Shown here piece by piece: positions 1 to 6,986 of a stretch of DNA of 64,000 bases (position 1 is its first letter; each line of letters begins with the position of its first letter). The notes under the pieces are model-generated. The model was not told the origin of the DNA. It searched no databases and saw only the letters and a program-made list of their open reading frames with translations. This DNA comes from Streptomyces taklimakanensis (GTDB lineage: Bacteria; Actinomycetota; Actinomycetes; Streptomycetales; Streptomycetaceae). Both the position numbers and the translations under genes were made by a program. The DNA is taken from NCBI RefSeq assembly GCF_009709575.1, contig NZ_WIXO01000001.1, positions 4,094,001-4,158,000 on the forward strand. Direction: 5' to 3'.

Positions 1-575
1 GCGAAGTAGCCGTAGTCGTCCCCCATGCTGTGGAGGCTGCGGAGGACCTCGACCGTGTATCCGTCGAACTGCAGGTACTCGCCCCCCTTGATCCGGATGA
101 CGTCGTCGAGGCGTGCTCGGGGGGTGCCCATCGCGGCCAACAGGTGGCCGGACGTCTCGTCGCACATGGTGCGGACGCGGGCGTCCTGCCACGCCCGGTG
201 CCCCAGCAGATGCGGTACGTCGGCCAGGTGGTCGAAGTGCCCGTGGCTGACCATGACTAGCTCGGGCGTCCCGGACAGGTGTCGCGAGACGATCCGGTCG
301 ACGGCCCTCGGGTCGGGGCGCAGCGGGAGACCGGGGTCGAGGGCGCCGTCCGCGTCCGTGTAGGGCATGCGGCTCAGGTAGGGGTCGAAGAGCAGGCTGC
401 GGTGCTCCCCGATGACGATCTCCCAGCCGGAGACGCCCAGCCAGCGCAGGCGCACGGGGGTGGAGTACGCCTCCTCCCGCCGGGTCGACGGCACCGCGCC
501 GGTCAGTCCCAGGCCGGACACCGTCGTGCCCGCCACCACCAGAGCGCCCTTGAGGAGCGTACGCCGCCCGGCCAT
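1..575 (-). CDS. Tat-exported MBL-fold metallo-hydrolase (3' end beyond window)
   Basis: This reads on the minus strand from ATG at 575 and runs off the left edge, so only the first ~191 residues are present. The N-terminus is a Tat-like signal: MAGRRTLLKGA followed by a hydrophobic stretch. The metallo-beta-lactamase zinc motif HxHxDH is visible as SHGHFDHLAD around residue 110. The mature part starts with an MBL-type first strand and turn (RLRWLGVSGWEIV). The family hydrolyses very diverse substrates (UlaG-like lactonases, phosphodiesterases), so the substrate cannot be named. It is divergent from the argJ-like gene across ~315 bp. The remaining zinc ligands lie outside the window. The fold is secure; the role is not. 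Confidence 0.8.
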   Translation of the reverse strand, partial: MAGRRTLLKGALVVAGTTVSGLGLTGAVPSTRREEAYSTPVRLRWLGVSGWEIVIGEHRSLLFDPYLSRMPYTDADGALDPGLPLRPDPRAVDRIVSRHLSGTPELVMVSHGHFDHLADVPHLLGHRAWQDARVRTMCDETSGHLLAAMGTPRARLDDVIRIKGGEYLQFDGYTVEVLRSLHSMGDDYGYF

Positions 576-650
576 GTCGTTCCCCCGTTTCCCGTTCTGA
601 CGTTGGGTGATGGGGATGTTATGCCAGGTGATGAGGGGGAGGGGTGTTTT

Positions 651-670
651 CCGGCCGCCCGGGCGGCCGG
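651..670. repeat. Perfect 20-bp GC palindrome in the divergent intergenic region
   Basis: Each 10-base arm, starting CCGGCC, is the exact reverse complement of the other, with no loop. It lies 75 bp upstream of the MBL gene and ~220 bp upstream of the argJ-like gene. There is no T-tract on the 3' side for either direction, so an operator or a cruciform-prone site fits better than a terminator. The rest of 576-890 holds the candidate ARG boxes and no gene that I can support. Confidence 0.5.
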
Positions 671-807
671 CACGGCGCCGGGGCGTGGACCCGGCGCCCA
701 CCCGGCTGCCCGTGAGGGGGGCGCCGGGCGGTCTCGGGGGTCTGCCGCCCTGGGGGAGGGCGGCCTGAGCCGCCTCCTTCCGCAGGGTCGCCGCGGCGCC
801 GGAACGC

Positions 808-845
808 AGTGCATGAATATGCTGTCATCTGGTAAACAATGCAGT
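808..845 (+). promoter_or_regulatory. Candidate pair of ArgR (ARG) boxes upstream of the argJ-like gene
   Basis: Two 18-bp blocks start exactly 20 bp apart. Box 1 (808-825) has the core TGCAT-GAAT-ATGCT. Box 2 (828-845) has TGGTA-AACA-ATGCA. ArgR/AhrC boxes are 18-bp imperfect palindromes with a four-base AT-rich centre and usually occur in closely spaced pairs that bind the ArgR hexamer. The position, 46-83 bp before the start codon of a predicted arginine-pathway enzyme, supports the reading. Box 2 is weak on its left arm. This is inference from pattern only. Confidence 0.45.
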
Positions 846-890
846 GGGCGGCCGGCCGGTCGCAGCATCCCCCGACAGGAGACGATGACC

Positions 891-2072
891 ATGCCCGACT
901 CCACGACCCAGGACCCGAAGGGCTTCGTCGTGCACACCGCGCCGGTCGGACTGGCGGACGACGGCCGGGAGGACTTCACCGTGCTCGCCTCGACGGTGCC
1001 GGCGAACGTCAGCGCGGTGTTCACCCGCTCCCGCTTCGTCGGACCGAGCGTCGTCCTGAGCCGGGAGGCGGTCCGCGACGGTCGGGCGCGGGGCGTGGTG
1101 GTGTTGGCCCGCAACGCGAACGTCGCCACCGGGGCGGAGGGCGAGCGCAACGCGCGCGAGGTGCGCGACGCCGTCGCCCGCGCGATCGGTGTCCCCGAGG
1201 GAGACCTCCTCATCGCCTCCACGGGGGTCATCGGCCGCCAGTACCCGATGGAGAGCGTCCGGGAACACCTCAGGACACTGGCGTGGCCCTTCCCGGAGGG
1301 CGGCTTCGACCGCGCCGCCCGGGCCATCATGACGACCGACACCCGGCCCAAGGAGGTGCGGCTGCGGTGCGGCGACGCGACGCTCGTGGGTATCGCCAAG
1401 GGCGTGGGCATGATGGAACCGGACATGGCGACACTGCTGACCTTCTTCGCCACCGACGCCCGGCTCGACCCGGCGGAGCAGGACCGCGTCTTCCGGCGGG
1501 TGATGGACCGCACGTTCAACGCGGTCAGCATCGACACGGACACCTCCACCAGCGACACCGCGGCGCTGTTCGCCAACGGACTGGCCGGCGACGTGGACGT
1601 CGAGGAGTTCGAGCGCGTCCTCCACGAGGCCGCGCTGACCCTCGTCAAGGACATCGCCGGCGACGGGGAGGGCGCGACCAAGGTCATCGAGGTCCGCGTC
1701 ACCGGTGCCCGCGACGACGCCCAGGCCAAGCGGGTCGGCAAGACCGTCGTCAACTCGCCCCTGGTGAAGACCGCGGTACACGGCTGCGACCCCAACTGGG
1801 GGCGGGTCGCCATGGCCGTCGGCAAGTGCTCCGACGACACCGACATCGACCAGGACGCGGTCGCCATCCGCTTCGGGGAGACCGAGGTCTACCCACCCCG
1901 CGCCGAGGGCACCGAGGCCGACGACGCGCTGCGCGAGGCCGTCGCCGAGCACCTGCGGGGCGACGAGGTGGTCATCGGCGTCGACCTCGGCATCGCGGAC
2001 GGCGCCTTCACCGTCTACGGCTGCGACCTCACCGAGGGGTACGTGCGCCTCAACTCCGAGTACACCACCTGA
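891..2072 (+). CDS. argJ: Glutamate N-acetyltransferase / ornithine acetyltransferase, Oat2-like
   Basis: ArgJ-family N-terminal nucleophile enzyme that moves acetyl from N-acetylornithine to glutamate. The autocleavage motif EPDMATLL is present, with the nucleophile at Thr181 when translation starts at 891. The KGVGMMEPDMATL stretch, STGVIG oxyanion loop, CDPNWGR segment and C-terminal LNSEYTT are intact. ATG891 is preferred over ATG885 because AGGAG at 877-881 is then spaced 9 nt away. The resulting 393 residues and Thr181 agree with what I recall of Oat2 from the clavulanic acid cluster of S. clavuligerus, and the text is strikingly similar throughout. No argC, argB or argD lies beside it, so it is a stand-alone copy, possibly not the housekeeping argJ. 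A candidate ARG-box pair precedes it and a large hairpin follows. Confidence 0.9.
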   Translation: MPDSTTQDPKGFVVHTAPVGLADDGREDFTVLASTVPANVSAVFTRSRFVGPSVVLSREAVRDGRARGVVVLARNANVATGAEGERNAREVRDAVARAIGVPEGDLLIASTGVIGRQYPMESVREHLRTLAWPFPEGGFDRAARAIMTTDTRPKEVRLRCGDATLVGIAKGVGMMEPDMATLLTFFATDARLDPAEQDRVFRRVMDRTFNAVSIDTDTSTSDTAALFANGLAGDVDVEEFERVLHEAALTLVKDIAGDGEGATKVIEVRVTGARDDAQAKRVGKTVVNSPLVKTAVHGCDPNWGRVAMAVGKCSDDTDIDQDAVAIRFGETEVYPPRAEGTEADDALREAVAEHLRGDEVVIGVDLGIADGAFTVYGCDLTEGYVRLNSEYTT

Positions 2073-2110
2073 GCGCGACCGGGCGGCCGTGCGCGAGACC
2101 GCCGGCGCCT

Positions 2111-2160
2111 CCTCACCGTGCCCTTCCCCGACCCGGATGACGGGGAAGAGCACCGTGAGG
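2111..2160. terminator. Long hairpin after the argJ-like gene
   Basis: The outer arms CCTCACCGTG/CACCGTGAGG pair with one mismatch and the inner arms CTTCCCCG/CGGGGAAG (2123-2130, 2141-2148) pair perfectly. It sits ~40 bp after the argJ stop and before the convergent Nudix gene, so it may work in both directions. No clear U-tract. Confidence 0.55.
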
Positions 2161-2328
2161 AGGCCGGTGGGAAACGGCGGAGCACACCGTCGGCCGACGA
2201 GGCGGCGTCCACCGCGAGGGAGGCCACCGCCGCCGTGCCGCGCAGGGGCCGTCGATCGGGTGCCCAGGAAGGCCGGCCCCGACCAGAGGACGCGCGTCGG
2301 GGCCTCGGCGGCGGCCGGTGACCGGCGG

Positions 2329-2862
2329 TCAGGGGGCCGGGAGGGCGGCGACCCGGCCGGAGAGGTACGCCCCCATCACCTCGGTGTGCGTCGGGAAGGC
2401 CAGCTCGACGGTCTCCTCCAGCACCAGCCACTCCGTCGCCTCGGCCGTGGGAGCCGACGGCGGAAGGGCCGCAGCGTCCCGCTCGGGCAGCAACCCGAAG
2501 ATCATGAGGCTGGTGCCGCCGTCGCGCACGTCGACGAGCCGGACCGCCTCCGCGTCCGCCTCCAGCCCGGTCTCCTCCCACAGCTCCCGCACGACCGCCT
2601 GCCGCCAGCTCTCGCCCAGCTCCAGGTAGCCGCCGGGCAACGCCAACCGGCCGCGGGCCGGTTCGATGTCCCGCCGCACCACCACCAACCCCCGCCCGCC
2701 GCCCGCGGTGACGACGGGCTGGAGCGCCACCGCCACCGGAAGCGGGTTGGCCCACAGCGTCTCGCCGCACCCCACGCAGTCCCGGGGCCAGCCGCTGTCG
2801 CCCGGGTAGGCGGTGCCGCAGAACGGGCAGTGGGTGATGCGGCGACCGTGGGTGTATGCCAT
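2329..2862 (-). CDS. Nudix hydrolase with N-terminal zinc ribbon
   Basis: 177 residues from ATG at 2862, preceded by AGGAGGAG on the minus strand; the longer upstream reading frame is not used. The N-terminus is a four-Cys zinc ribbon (CPFC...CVGC), as in NudC-like and ADP-ribose-type Nudix proteins. The Nudix box is complete: G-YLELG-E-SWRQAVV-REL-W-EE-TGL. These proteins hydrolyse X-linked nucleoside diphosphates; substrate cannot be deduced. Hydrophobic C-terminal half lacks the NudC SQPWPFPxS signature, so a different substrate from NADH or de-NADding is likely. It is transcribed alone, towards the argJ-like gene. Confidence 0.88.
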   Translation of the reverse strand: MAYTHGRRITHCPFCGTAYPGDSGWPRDCVGCGETLWANPLPVAVALQPVVTAGGGRGLVVVRRDIEPARGRLALPGGYLELGESWRQAVVRELWEETGLEADAEAVRLVDVRDGGTSLMIFGLLPERDAAALPPSAPTAEATEWLVLEETVELAFPTHTEVMGAYLSGRVAALPAP

Positions 2863-3191
2863 GCGGGCGCTCCTCCTCTGGTGTTCCCGGTGTCCCGGTG
2901 CTCCCGGCCCCGGCGGACCGGTGCGCCGGTGTTCTCGCTTCCCGACGATCCTGTCACCGATCCGGACGGCCGGGGACGGCGGTGCGACCCACCGGTTGGT
3001 GGGGGAGTCGGCCACGACCGGGGCGGCGACACATCGGTGGGGGCGGCCGAGGAAGGGCGACCATGGACCGATACCGGTCCTCTGCCGGTCCTCCGCCGCG
3101 CGCGTGCCGGGCCTCGCCGACGCCGTCCGCCGGGGGCGCACAGGCGTGTCGTCCGACGACGACACGTTCGCCAAAGAGCCGGGGAGAGGAA
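2863..3191. other. Gene-poor spacer
   Basis: The interval between the Nudix start and the VWA-unit terminator carries no open reading frame with ribosome binding site, domain or codon bias that I could support. It must contain the Nudix promoter; a CAGGAT -10-like element on the minus strand (rc of 2948-2953) is only a weak candidate. Confidence 0.5.
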
Positions 3192-3222
3192 GGGCCCGCC
3201 GCGCGAGGTGAGCGGCGGGCCC
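3192..3222 (-). terminator. Terminator of the VWA unit
   Basis: Perfect 10-bp stem GGGCCCGCCG/CGGCGGGCCC (3192-3201, 3213-3222) with an 11-nt loop. It lies ten bases beyond the stop codon of the downstream gene on the minus strand. Confidence 0.7.
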
Positions 3223-3231
3223 CGGGTGGTC

Positions 3232-4035
3232 TCAGGCGTTCGGCGGCACGTGCCGCGGGCGCCCCGAACCCCGCGTCAGCGCGTACCCCCCGATGCCCGC
3301 GAGCGCGGCCAGCACCGCGCCGGCCGCCGTCCACACCCAGCGGTCGGACCACCAGCCCGACGACCAGCCGTCGTCCGGCTCGATGCCCGACAGCACGGCC
3401 GACACCCCGGAGTCGTCCTCGTCCTGCCGCGACGCCACCGCGACGCCCGGCACCAGCGGCTCGGCCAGCCGACCGTCCACGGCCGCCGCCCCGCCGATGT
3501 CCTTGGACTCCACCCGCACCTCGGCGGCCACCGGCTGCCCGAGGTCGGCCGTCGGCACGTCCACCGCCGTCAGCCGGAGGTAGTACGTGCCCGGCAGCGG
3601 GTCGTTGGCCCACGGCTCCGACCAGGCCCGCACCGTGCGCAGCACACACGCCAGCTCCACCGACGCGGTGCCCGCGTCGGCCGTGCGGGTCTGCGCGCCG
3701 TACTGGCAGGCCTGGCGGCGCCTCAGACCGTCGTAGACGTCGATCTGCCAGGTCTGCGCCGCGTGTTCCGCGGGGAGCTTCACCGTCGCCCTCACCGTGG
3801 GGCGTTGACCGATGTCGGCCGGGAACGACCAGTACAGGTAGTCACCGGCCGAGGCGCTCGCCGTCGCCGTCCGCCCCTGGTCGATCTCCGTCGCCGTACG
3901 GAACGACGTGCCCGCCGAGGTGGGTGCCGCGTCGTCCTCGGACGGGCTCGCGGACGGCGTCGAGTCGGCCGCGGCGGGGCCCGCCGCGAGGCCGAGCGTC
4001 AGCAGCGCGGCGCCCAGCACGCGTGTGATCCTCAT
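3232..4035 (-). CDS. Secreted, C-terminally membrane-anchored protein of the VWA unit
   Basis: 267 residues from ATG at 4035. A Sec signal peptide (MRITRVLGAALLTLGL...AAADS) precedes a Ser/Thr-rich linker and a beta-rich domain of unknown family containing DYLYWSF and GTYYLRLTAVD, which resembles pre-peptidase-type C-terminal domains. Near the C-terminus is one transmembrane helix (WTAAGAVLAALAGIGGYAL), then a short basic tail. The start overlaps the stop of the VWA gene (TGATG-type junction at 4033-4037), so the two are translationally coupled and probably act together at the cell surface. I do not recognise a function. Confidence 0.75.
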   Translation of the reverse strand: MRITRVLGAALLTLGLAAGPAAADSTPSASPSEDDAAPTSAGTSFRTATEIDQGRTATASASAGDYLYWSFPADIGQRPTVRATVKLPAEHAAQTWQIDVYDGLRRRQACQYGAQTRTADAGTASVELACVLRTVRAWSEPWANDPLPGTYYLRLTAVDVPTADLGQPVAAEVRVESKDIGGAAAVDGRLAEPLVPGVAVASRQDEDDSGVSAVLSGIEPDDGWSSGWWSDRWVWTAAGAVLAALAGIGGYALTRGSGRPRHVPPNA

Positions 4036-5309
4036 CAGTTGGTCCTCCACACCGCGACACGCCAGCGCGACAGCCGGCCCCACACCACACCCGCGAGGAA
4101 GCCGGTCAACACCAGGACGCCGAGCAGCCACCAGCCGCGACCGAGCCCGAAGGAGGCCACGTCGTCGGCCCGCGACGGGCCGTCGACCACGTCCACGGTC
4201 AACTCCAGCGGCATACCGGGCGTGGTCTTCACCCCGGACGCCGCCGAGAAGGAGTTCGTCACCCGCAGGCACACCGTCTCCGCCGGGGCCCCTTCGTCGT
4301 CGCTGTCCGGCTTCGGGTAGCGCAGCCCCGTCGAGATCACGTCCGTCCGGCCGTTGCCCGCCGCCTCACCGCGCACGATCTCCCGGCCGTGCACCGTGAC
4401 CGCGCGCAGCAGCACGCCGTAGTCCGGATTCACCGCCCGGTCCGCCGCCACGCTCACCGAGGCACGCAGCTCCTGGCCGGGCTCCACGTCCACCCGGTAC
4501 CAGCGCTCCTGGCCGAACTCCTCGCGGTCGGTGTACAGGCCGGACTCCAGGGTCGGCGCCTGGGCACACCGCGCCGCGCCCTCCACGGCCACCGGTGTCA
4601 CCACCGGATCGGCCGCCCGCTCCACCAACTGGTTCACCTTCTCGGTGAGTTCGTCGGTGTGCTCCACCGAGGTGTACGTGCCGCCGGTGGCCTCGGCGAT
4701 GCAACTGAGCTGCTGCCGCATCTTCGTGTTCGGCACCAGACCGAGGGTGTCGATGGTCAGGCCGATGCCCTTGGCCGCGATCTCCCGCGCGACCTCGCAC
4801 GGGTCGAGCGGGGCGCAGGTGTCCTCACCGTCGCTGATCAGCACGATCCGCTTGGAGCCGGTGCCGCCGTCGAGGTCGTCGGCCGCCTCCAGCAGGGCCG
4901 GGCCGATCGGTGTCCAACCGGTCGGCGTCAGCGTGGCCACCGCCGTCTTGGCCTCGGTGCGGTCCAGCGGGCCGACCGGGTACAGCTGCGCGGTGTCCTT
5001 GCAGCCCCTCTCCCGGTCGTCGCCGGGGTAGTCGGCGCCGAGCGTGCGGATGCCGAGCCGGACCTCCTCCGGGGTGGCGTCCAGCACCTCGTTGAACGCC
5101 TGCTTGGCCGCGGCCATCCGCGACTGCCCGTCGATGTCCCGCGCGCGCATCGAACCGCTGACGTCGAGCACCAGGTTGACCTTCGGCGCGTCCGCGGTGA
5201 TCTCGTCGGCGACCGCCCCGGCCGGGAAAGCGAGCCCGGCCGCGAGCCCGGCCGCGAGCACGGCGAGCAGGGCGCCGAGGCCTGCCGCCGGCCGTTGTGT
5301 TCTGATCAT
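4035..5309 (-). CDS. Membrane-anchored von Willebrand factor A domain protein
   Basis: 424 residues. After a signal peptide ending near AVADE, the VWA domain starts with the metal-ion-dependent adhesion site DVSGSM (DxSxS) near residue 49; the further MIDAS region TGWTPIGPAL and ISDGEDTC follow. Then comes a beta-rich domain and a single transmembrane helix (WWLLGVLVLTGFLAGVVWG) with a short positively charged cytoplasmic tail, so the VWA domain faces outside. VWA domains bind protein partners through Mg2+; the likely partner is the product of the overlapping downstream gene. In Streptomyces such pairs have no assigned role known to me. First gene of the unit; nothing upstream on this strand. 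Confidence 0.85.
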   Translation of the reverse strand: MIRTQRPAAGLGALLAVLAAGLAAGLAFPAGAVADEITADAPKVNLVLDVSGSMRARDIDGQSRMAAAKQAFNEVLDATPEEVRLGIRTLGADYPGDDRERGCKDTAQLYPVGPLDRTEAKTAVATLTPTGWTPIGPALLEAADDLDGGTGSKRIVLISDGEDTCAPLDPCEVAREIAAKGIGLTIDTLGLVPNTKMRQQLSCIAEATGGTYTSVEHTDELTEKVNQLVERAADPVVTPVAVEGAARCAQAPTLESGLYTDREEFGQERWYRVDVEPGQELRASVSVAADRAVNPDYGVLLRAVTVHGREIVRGEAAGNGRTDVISTGLRYPKPDSDDEGAPAETVCLRVTNSFSAASGVKTTPGMPLELTVDVVDGPSRADDVASFGLGRGWWLLGVLVLTGFLAGVVWGRLSRWRVAVWRTN

Positions 5310-5418
5310 CGGCGGATCCTATTGGTCCCCGCCGCCGTGATCCAAAACGGGCGCGAAGCGCAGCGGACGCGGGCGCCGGCCCTCTTACGCCCCGCGGCAC
5401 GCGGGTACCTCCCGGCGG

Positions 5419-5577
5419 CTCGCCTCGGGTATTCCCGCCCCGGAGGTCGCCGCGCGTGCGGGCCACTCGGTGGGGGCGCCGCTCAAGCTCCAAGCCAGGC
5501 GCGTCGACGGCCAGGAAGCCGAGATGAACGAACGGATCATGAAGGGCCTCGGCGAGGACGACGGCTCGGAAGAGTGA
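5419..5577 (+). pseudogene. C-terminal remnant of a tyrosine integrase
   Basis: The frame reads LASGIPAPEVAARAGHS and then DGQEAEMNERI up to a stop at 5577. This is the end of actinobacterial integrase/site-specific recombinase proteins: the box-II RAGHS (catalytic His) and the DGQE tail are recognisable. The expected catalytic Tyr between them (normally in a VYA-type motif) is replaced by Gln (KLQAR), and the Trp usually preceding the LxSG stretch reads Arg. No N-terminal part is found upstream. The remnant ends about 660 bp from a tRNA-Arg 3' end, the classical insertion target. Confidence 0.75.
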
Positions 5578-5595
5578 AACAGCTCGCTGAGCGAC

Positions 5596-5631
5596 TGACA
5601 GAAGCCCCGGAAAGATCCGGGGCTTCTGTCA
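5596..5631 (+). terminator. Perfect 16-bp-stem hairpin after the integrase remnant
   Basis: Arms 5596-5611 and 5616-5631 are exact reverse complements (TGACAGAAGCCCCGGA and its complement) around the loop AAGA. Position directly after the integrase stop fits an intrinsic terminator surviving from the integrated element. Confidence 0.75.
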
Positions 5632-5703
5632 TGCCTGAGCTTAAAAACGCTGGAGGCCCTCTGCCTCAGCCCGTTAGGGTCCGCTCCGTTCGAGGAGGAG
5701 AGC

Positions 5704-6033
5704 ATGGCGCTGGGGAAGAAAGGATCACGGCGCATCGTGGTCGACGGCACTGGCTACCGCTGGCGTCTGCGCGGAAGACCTACGTACGACCAGGGCATGT
5801 GCTGGTCTCCCTGCACCTACGCCGTCGAACACGCCGACCGGCCGGGCACCGTGCTCGTCGTCACCACCAGTCAGCCGCATCCCAGCAACTGGGTCGGCAT
5901 GCCTGCCAGCCCCGTACTGCCTGGGGACGTCGCACGTGCCATTCGTACCGCCCTCGCGCGCGGCTGGACACCGGAGCGCTCTGGATCGCCATTCCACCTG
6001 GATCAGTCGGACAGCTTCGTCCCGTGGCGCTGA
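5704..6033 (+). CDS. Hypothetical protein at the tRNA-linked integration scar
   Basis: 109 residues from ATG with a strong GAGGAGG ribosome binding site at 5693-5699. It is basic at the N-terminus (MALGKKGSRRIVVDG), rich in Trp/Tyr/Pro and contains no membrane segment. I do not recognise a domain; small proteins of this look occur in Streptomyces near integrated elements. It sits between the integrase remnant and tRNA-Arg. A TAGGGT -10-like hexamer is at 5675-5680. Confidence 0.65.
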   Translation: MALGKKGSRRIVVDGTGYRWRLRGRPTYDQGMCWSPCTYAVEHADRPGTVLVVTTSQPHPSNWVGMPASPVLPGDVARAIRTALARGWTPERSGSPFHLDQSDSFVPWR

Positions 6034-6180
6034 GGGTCAGGCGATCCCCTGAAACCGCAGGTCTGCTCATCCTTCAGACGCACACTGACCTGGAAAAACC
6101 CCGTCAAGATCATTACGTCGTCATTACGTGATCACTGTCATGGGGCTGCCTTCGGCGGCGTCCGGCTGCACACGTACGAA

Positions 6181-6217
6181 GACCCCGCTTCCAGCATCGT
6201 GGCTGGTGGCGGGGTCT
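6181..6217 (-). terminator. Terminator of tRNA-Arg
   Basis: On the minus strand, stem GACCCCGC with inner CCAGC/GCTGG pairing encloses a short loop, 20 nt past the 3' end of the tRNA. An intrinsic terminator for the single tRNA gene is the natural reading. Confidence 0.7.
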
Positions 6218-6236
6218 GTCGGCACCTTCTGCGAGG

Positions 6237-6308
6237 TGCCCCCGGCAGGATTCGAACCTGCGCACACGGCTCCGGAGGCCGTTGCTCTATCCCCTGAGCT
6301 ACGGGGGC
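6237..6308 (-). tRNA. tRNA-Arg (anticodon CCG)
   Basis: 72 nt without encoded CCA. The acceptor arms GCCCCCG/CGGGGGC pair perfectly, the D-arm begins TAGCTCAG, the anticodon loop is CTCCGGA (anticodon CCG) closed by ACGGC/GCCGT, and the T-loop is GTTCGAATC. It decodes CGG, which is very common in this genome. Its 3' end faces the integrase remnant, so the tRNA is the probable attB of the lost element. The next gene rightwards encodes an ArgRS-like protein. Confidence 0.97.
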
Positions 6309-6346
6309 GTGTCGGCTGCGATCCGCTGATCGCGGCGACGGGGAAA

Positions 6347-6352
6347 ACACTA
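6347..6352 (-). promoter_or_regulatory. Candidate -10 of tRNA-Arg
   Basis: TAGTGT on the minus strand, about 38 nt upstream of the mature tRNA 5' end, matches the Streptomyces TANNNT consensus. No convincing -35 hexamer. Confidence 0.3.
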
Positions 6353-6464
6353 CCAGCTTCCAGGGGGTGGGTCGGAACAGGATTGATGGGCGGTCGGGAC
6401 GGGCGGGGCGGGCGGAAAGGGAAAAAGCCGGACGCGAACGGCGGGGTGGGCCTACGCTCGGGGT

Positions 6465-6923
6465 GTGCCTGGCGTGTCCGGCCGGGTCCTTGTGGTGGAC
6501 GACAGCAAGGTCATCCGGCAACTGATCAGGGTCAACCTCGAACTGGAGGGCTTCGAGGTGGTGACCGCGGCCGACGGTGCCGAGTGCCTGGAGATCGTGG
6601 AGCGGGTGCGTCCCGACGTGATCACCCTCGATGTCGTCATGCCCCGGCTCGACGGTCTGCGGACCGCCGAACGGCTGCGCGCCGAGGAGCGGACGCGCGA
6701 CATCCCCCTGGTGGTCGTCAGCGCCTGCACCCGGGCGGAGCTGGGGGAGGGGCCGGTGGCGGAGGTCGACGCGTTCCTGACCAAGCCGTTCGAGCCGGTG
6801 GACCTGGTGCGGACGGTGCGGGAGCTGACGACGGGCACGGGAGGGGCGCGAGGGACGTCGGAGAAGGACGGACCGGCCGTGGGACCGCGGTGCCGGTACC
6901 GCCGCCCGGTGCCGCCGATGTGA
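6465..6923 (+). CDS. Single-domain response regulator (CheY-like)
   Basis: 152 residues, GTG start. Complete receiver domain: acidic pair VVDDS near residue 11, phospho-acceptor Asp56 in ITLDVVMP, conserved Ser in VVVSA, and Lys107 in FLTKPF. No output domain; after residue ~118 only a disordered tail follows. It would work by relaying phosphate or by protein contact. There is no histidine kinase next to it, so it is an orphan. TACGCT at 6453-6458 lies 6 nt before the GTG and no Shine-Dalgarno is present, so the mRNA is probably leaderless. Confidence 0.88.
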   Translation: MPGVSGRVLVVDDSKVIRQLIRVNLELEGFEVVTAADGAECLEIVERVRPDVITLDVVMPRLDGLRTAERLRAEERTRDIPLVVVSACTRAELGEGPVAEVDAFLTKPFEPVDLVRTVRELTTGTGGARGTSEKDGPAVGPRCRYRRPVPPM

Positions 6924-6986
6924 GGTGCGTGTCATCCCTCGGAACGCGTTCGCGCCTCCCCACCCCTCCTCCCATACTCTTGTCGC

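Noticed and set aside
651..670. Palindrome as intrinsic terminator
   Set aside because: No loop, no downstream T-tract in either direction, and it lies between divergent starts rather than after a stop.
1..5400. Second copy of the tRNA-Arg 3' end as attachment site
   Set aside because: No repeat of the T-arm/acceptor sequence was seen in this part of the window; it may lie further left.
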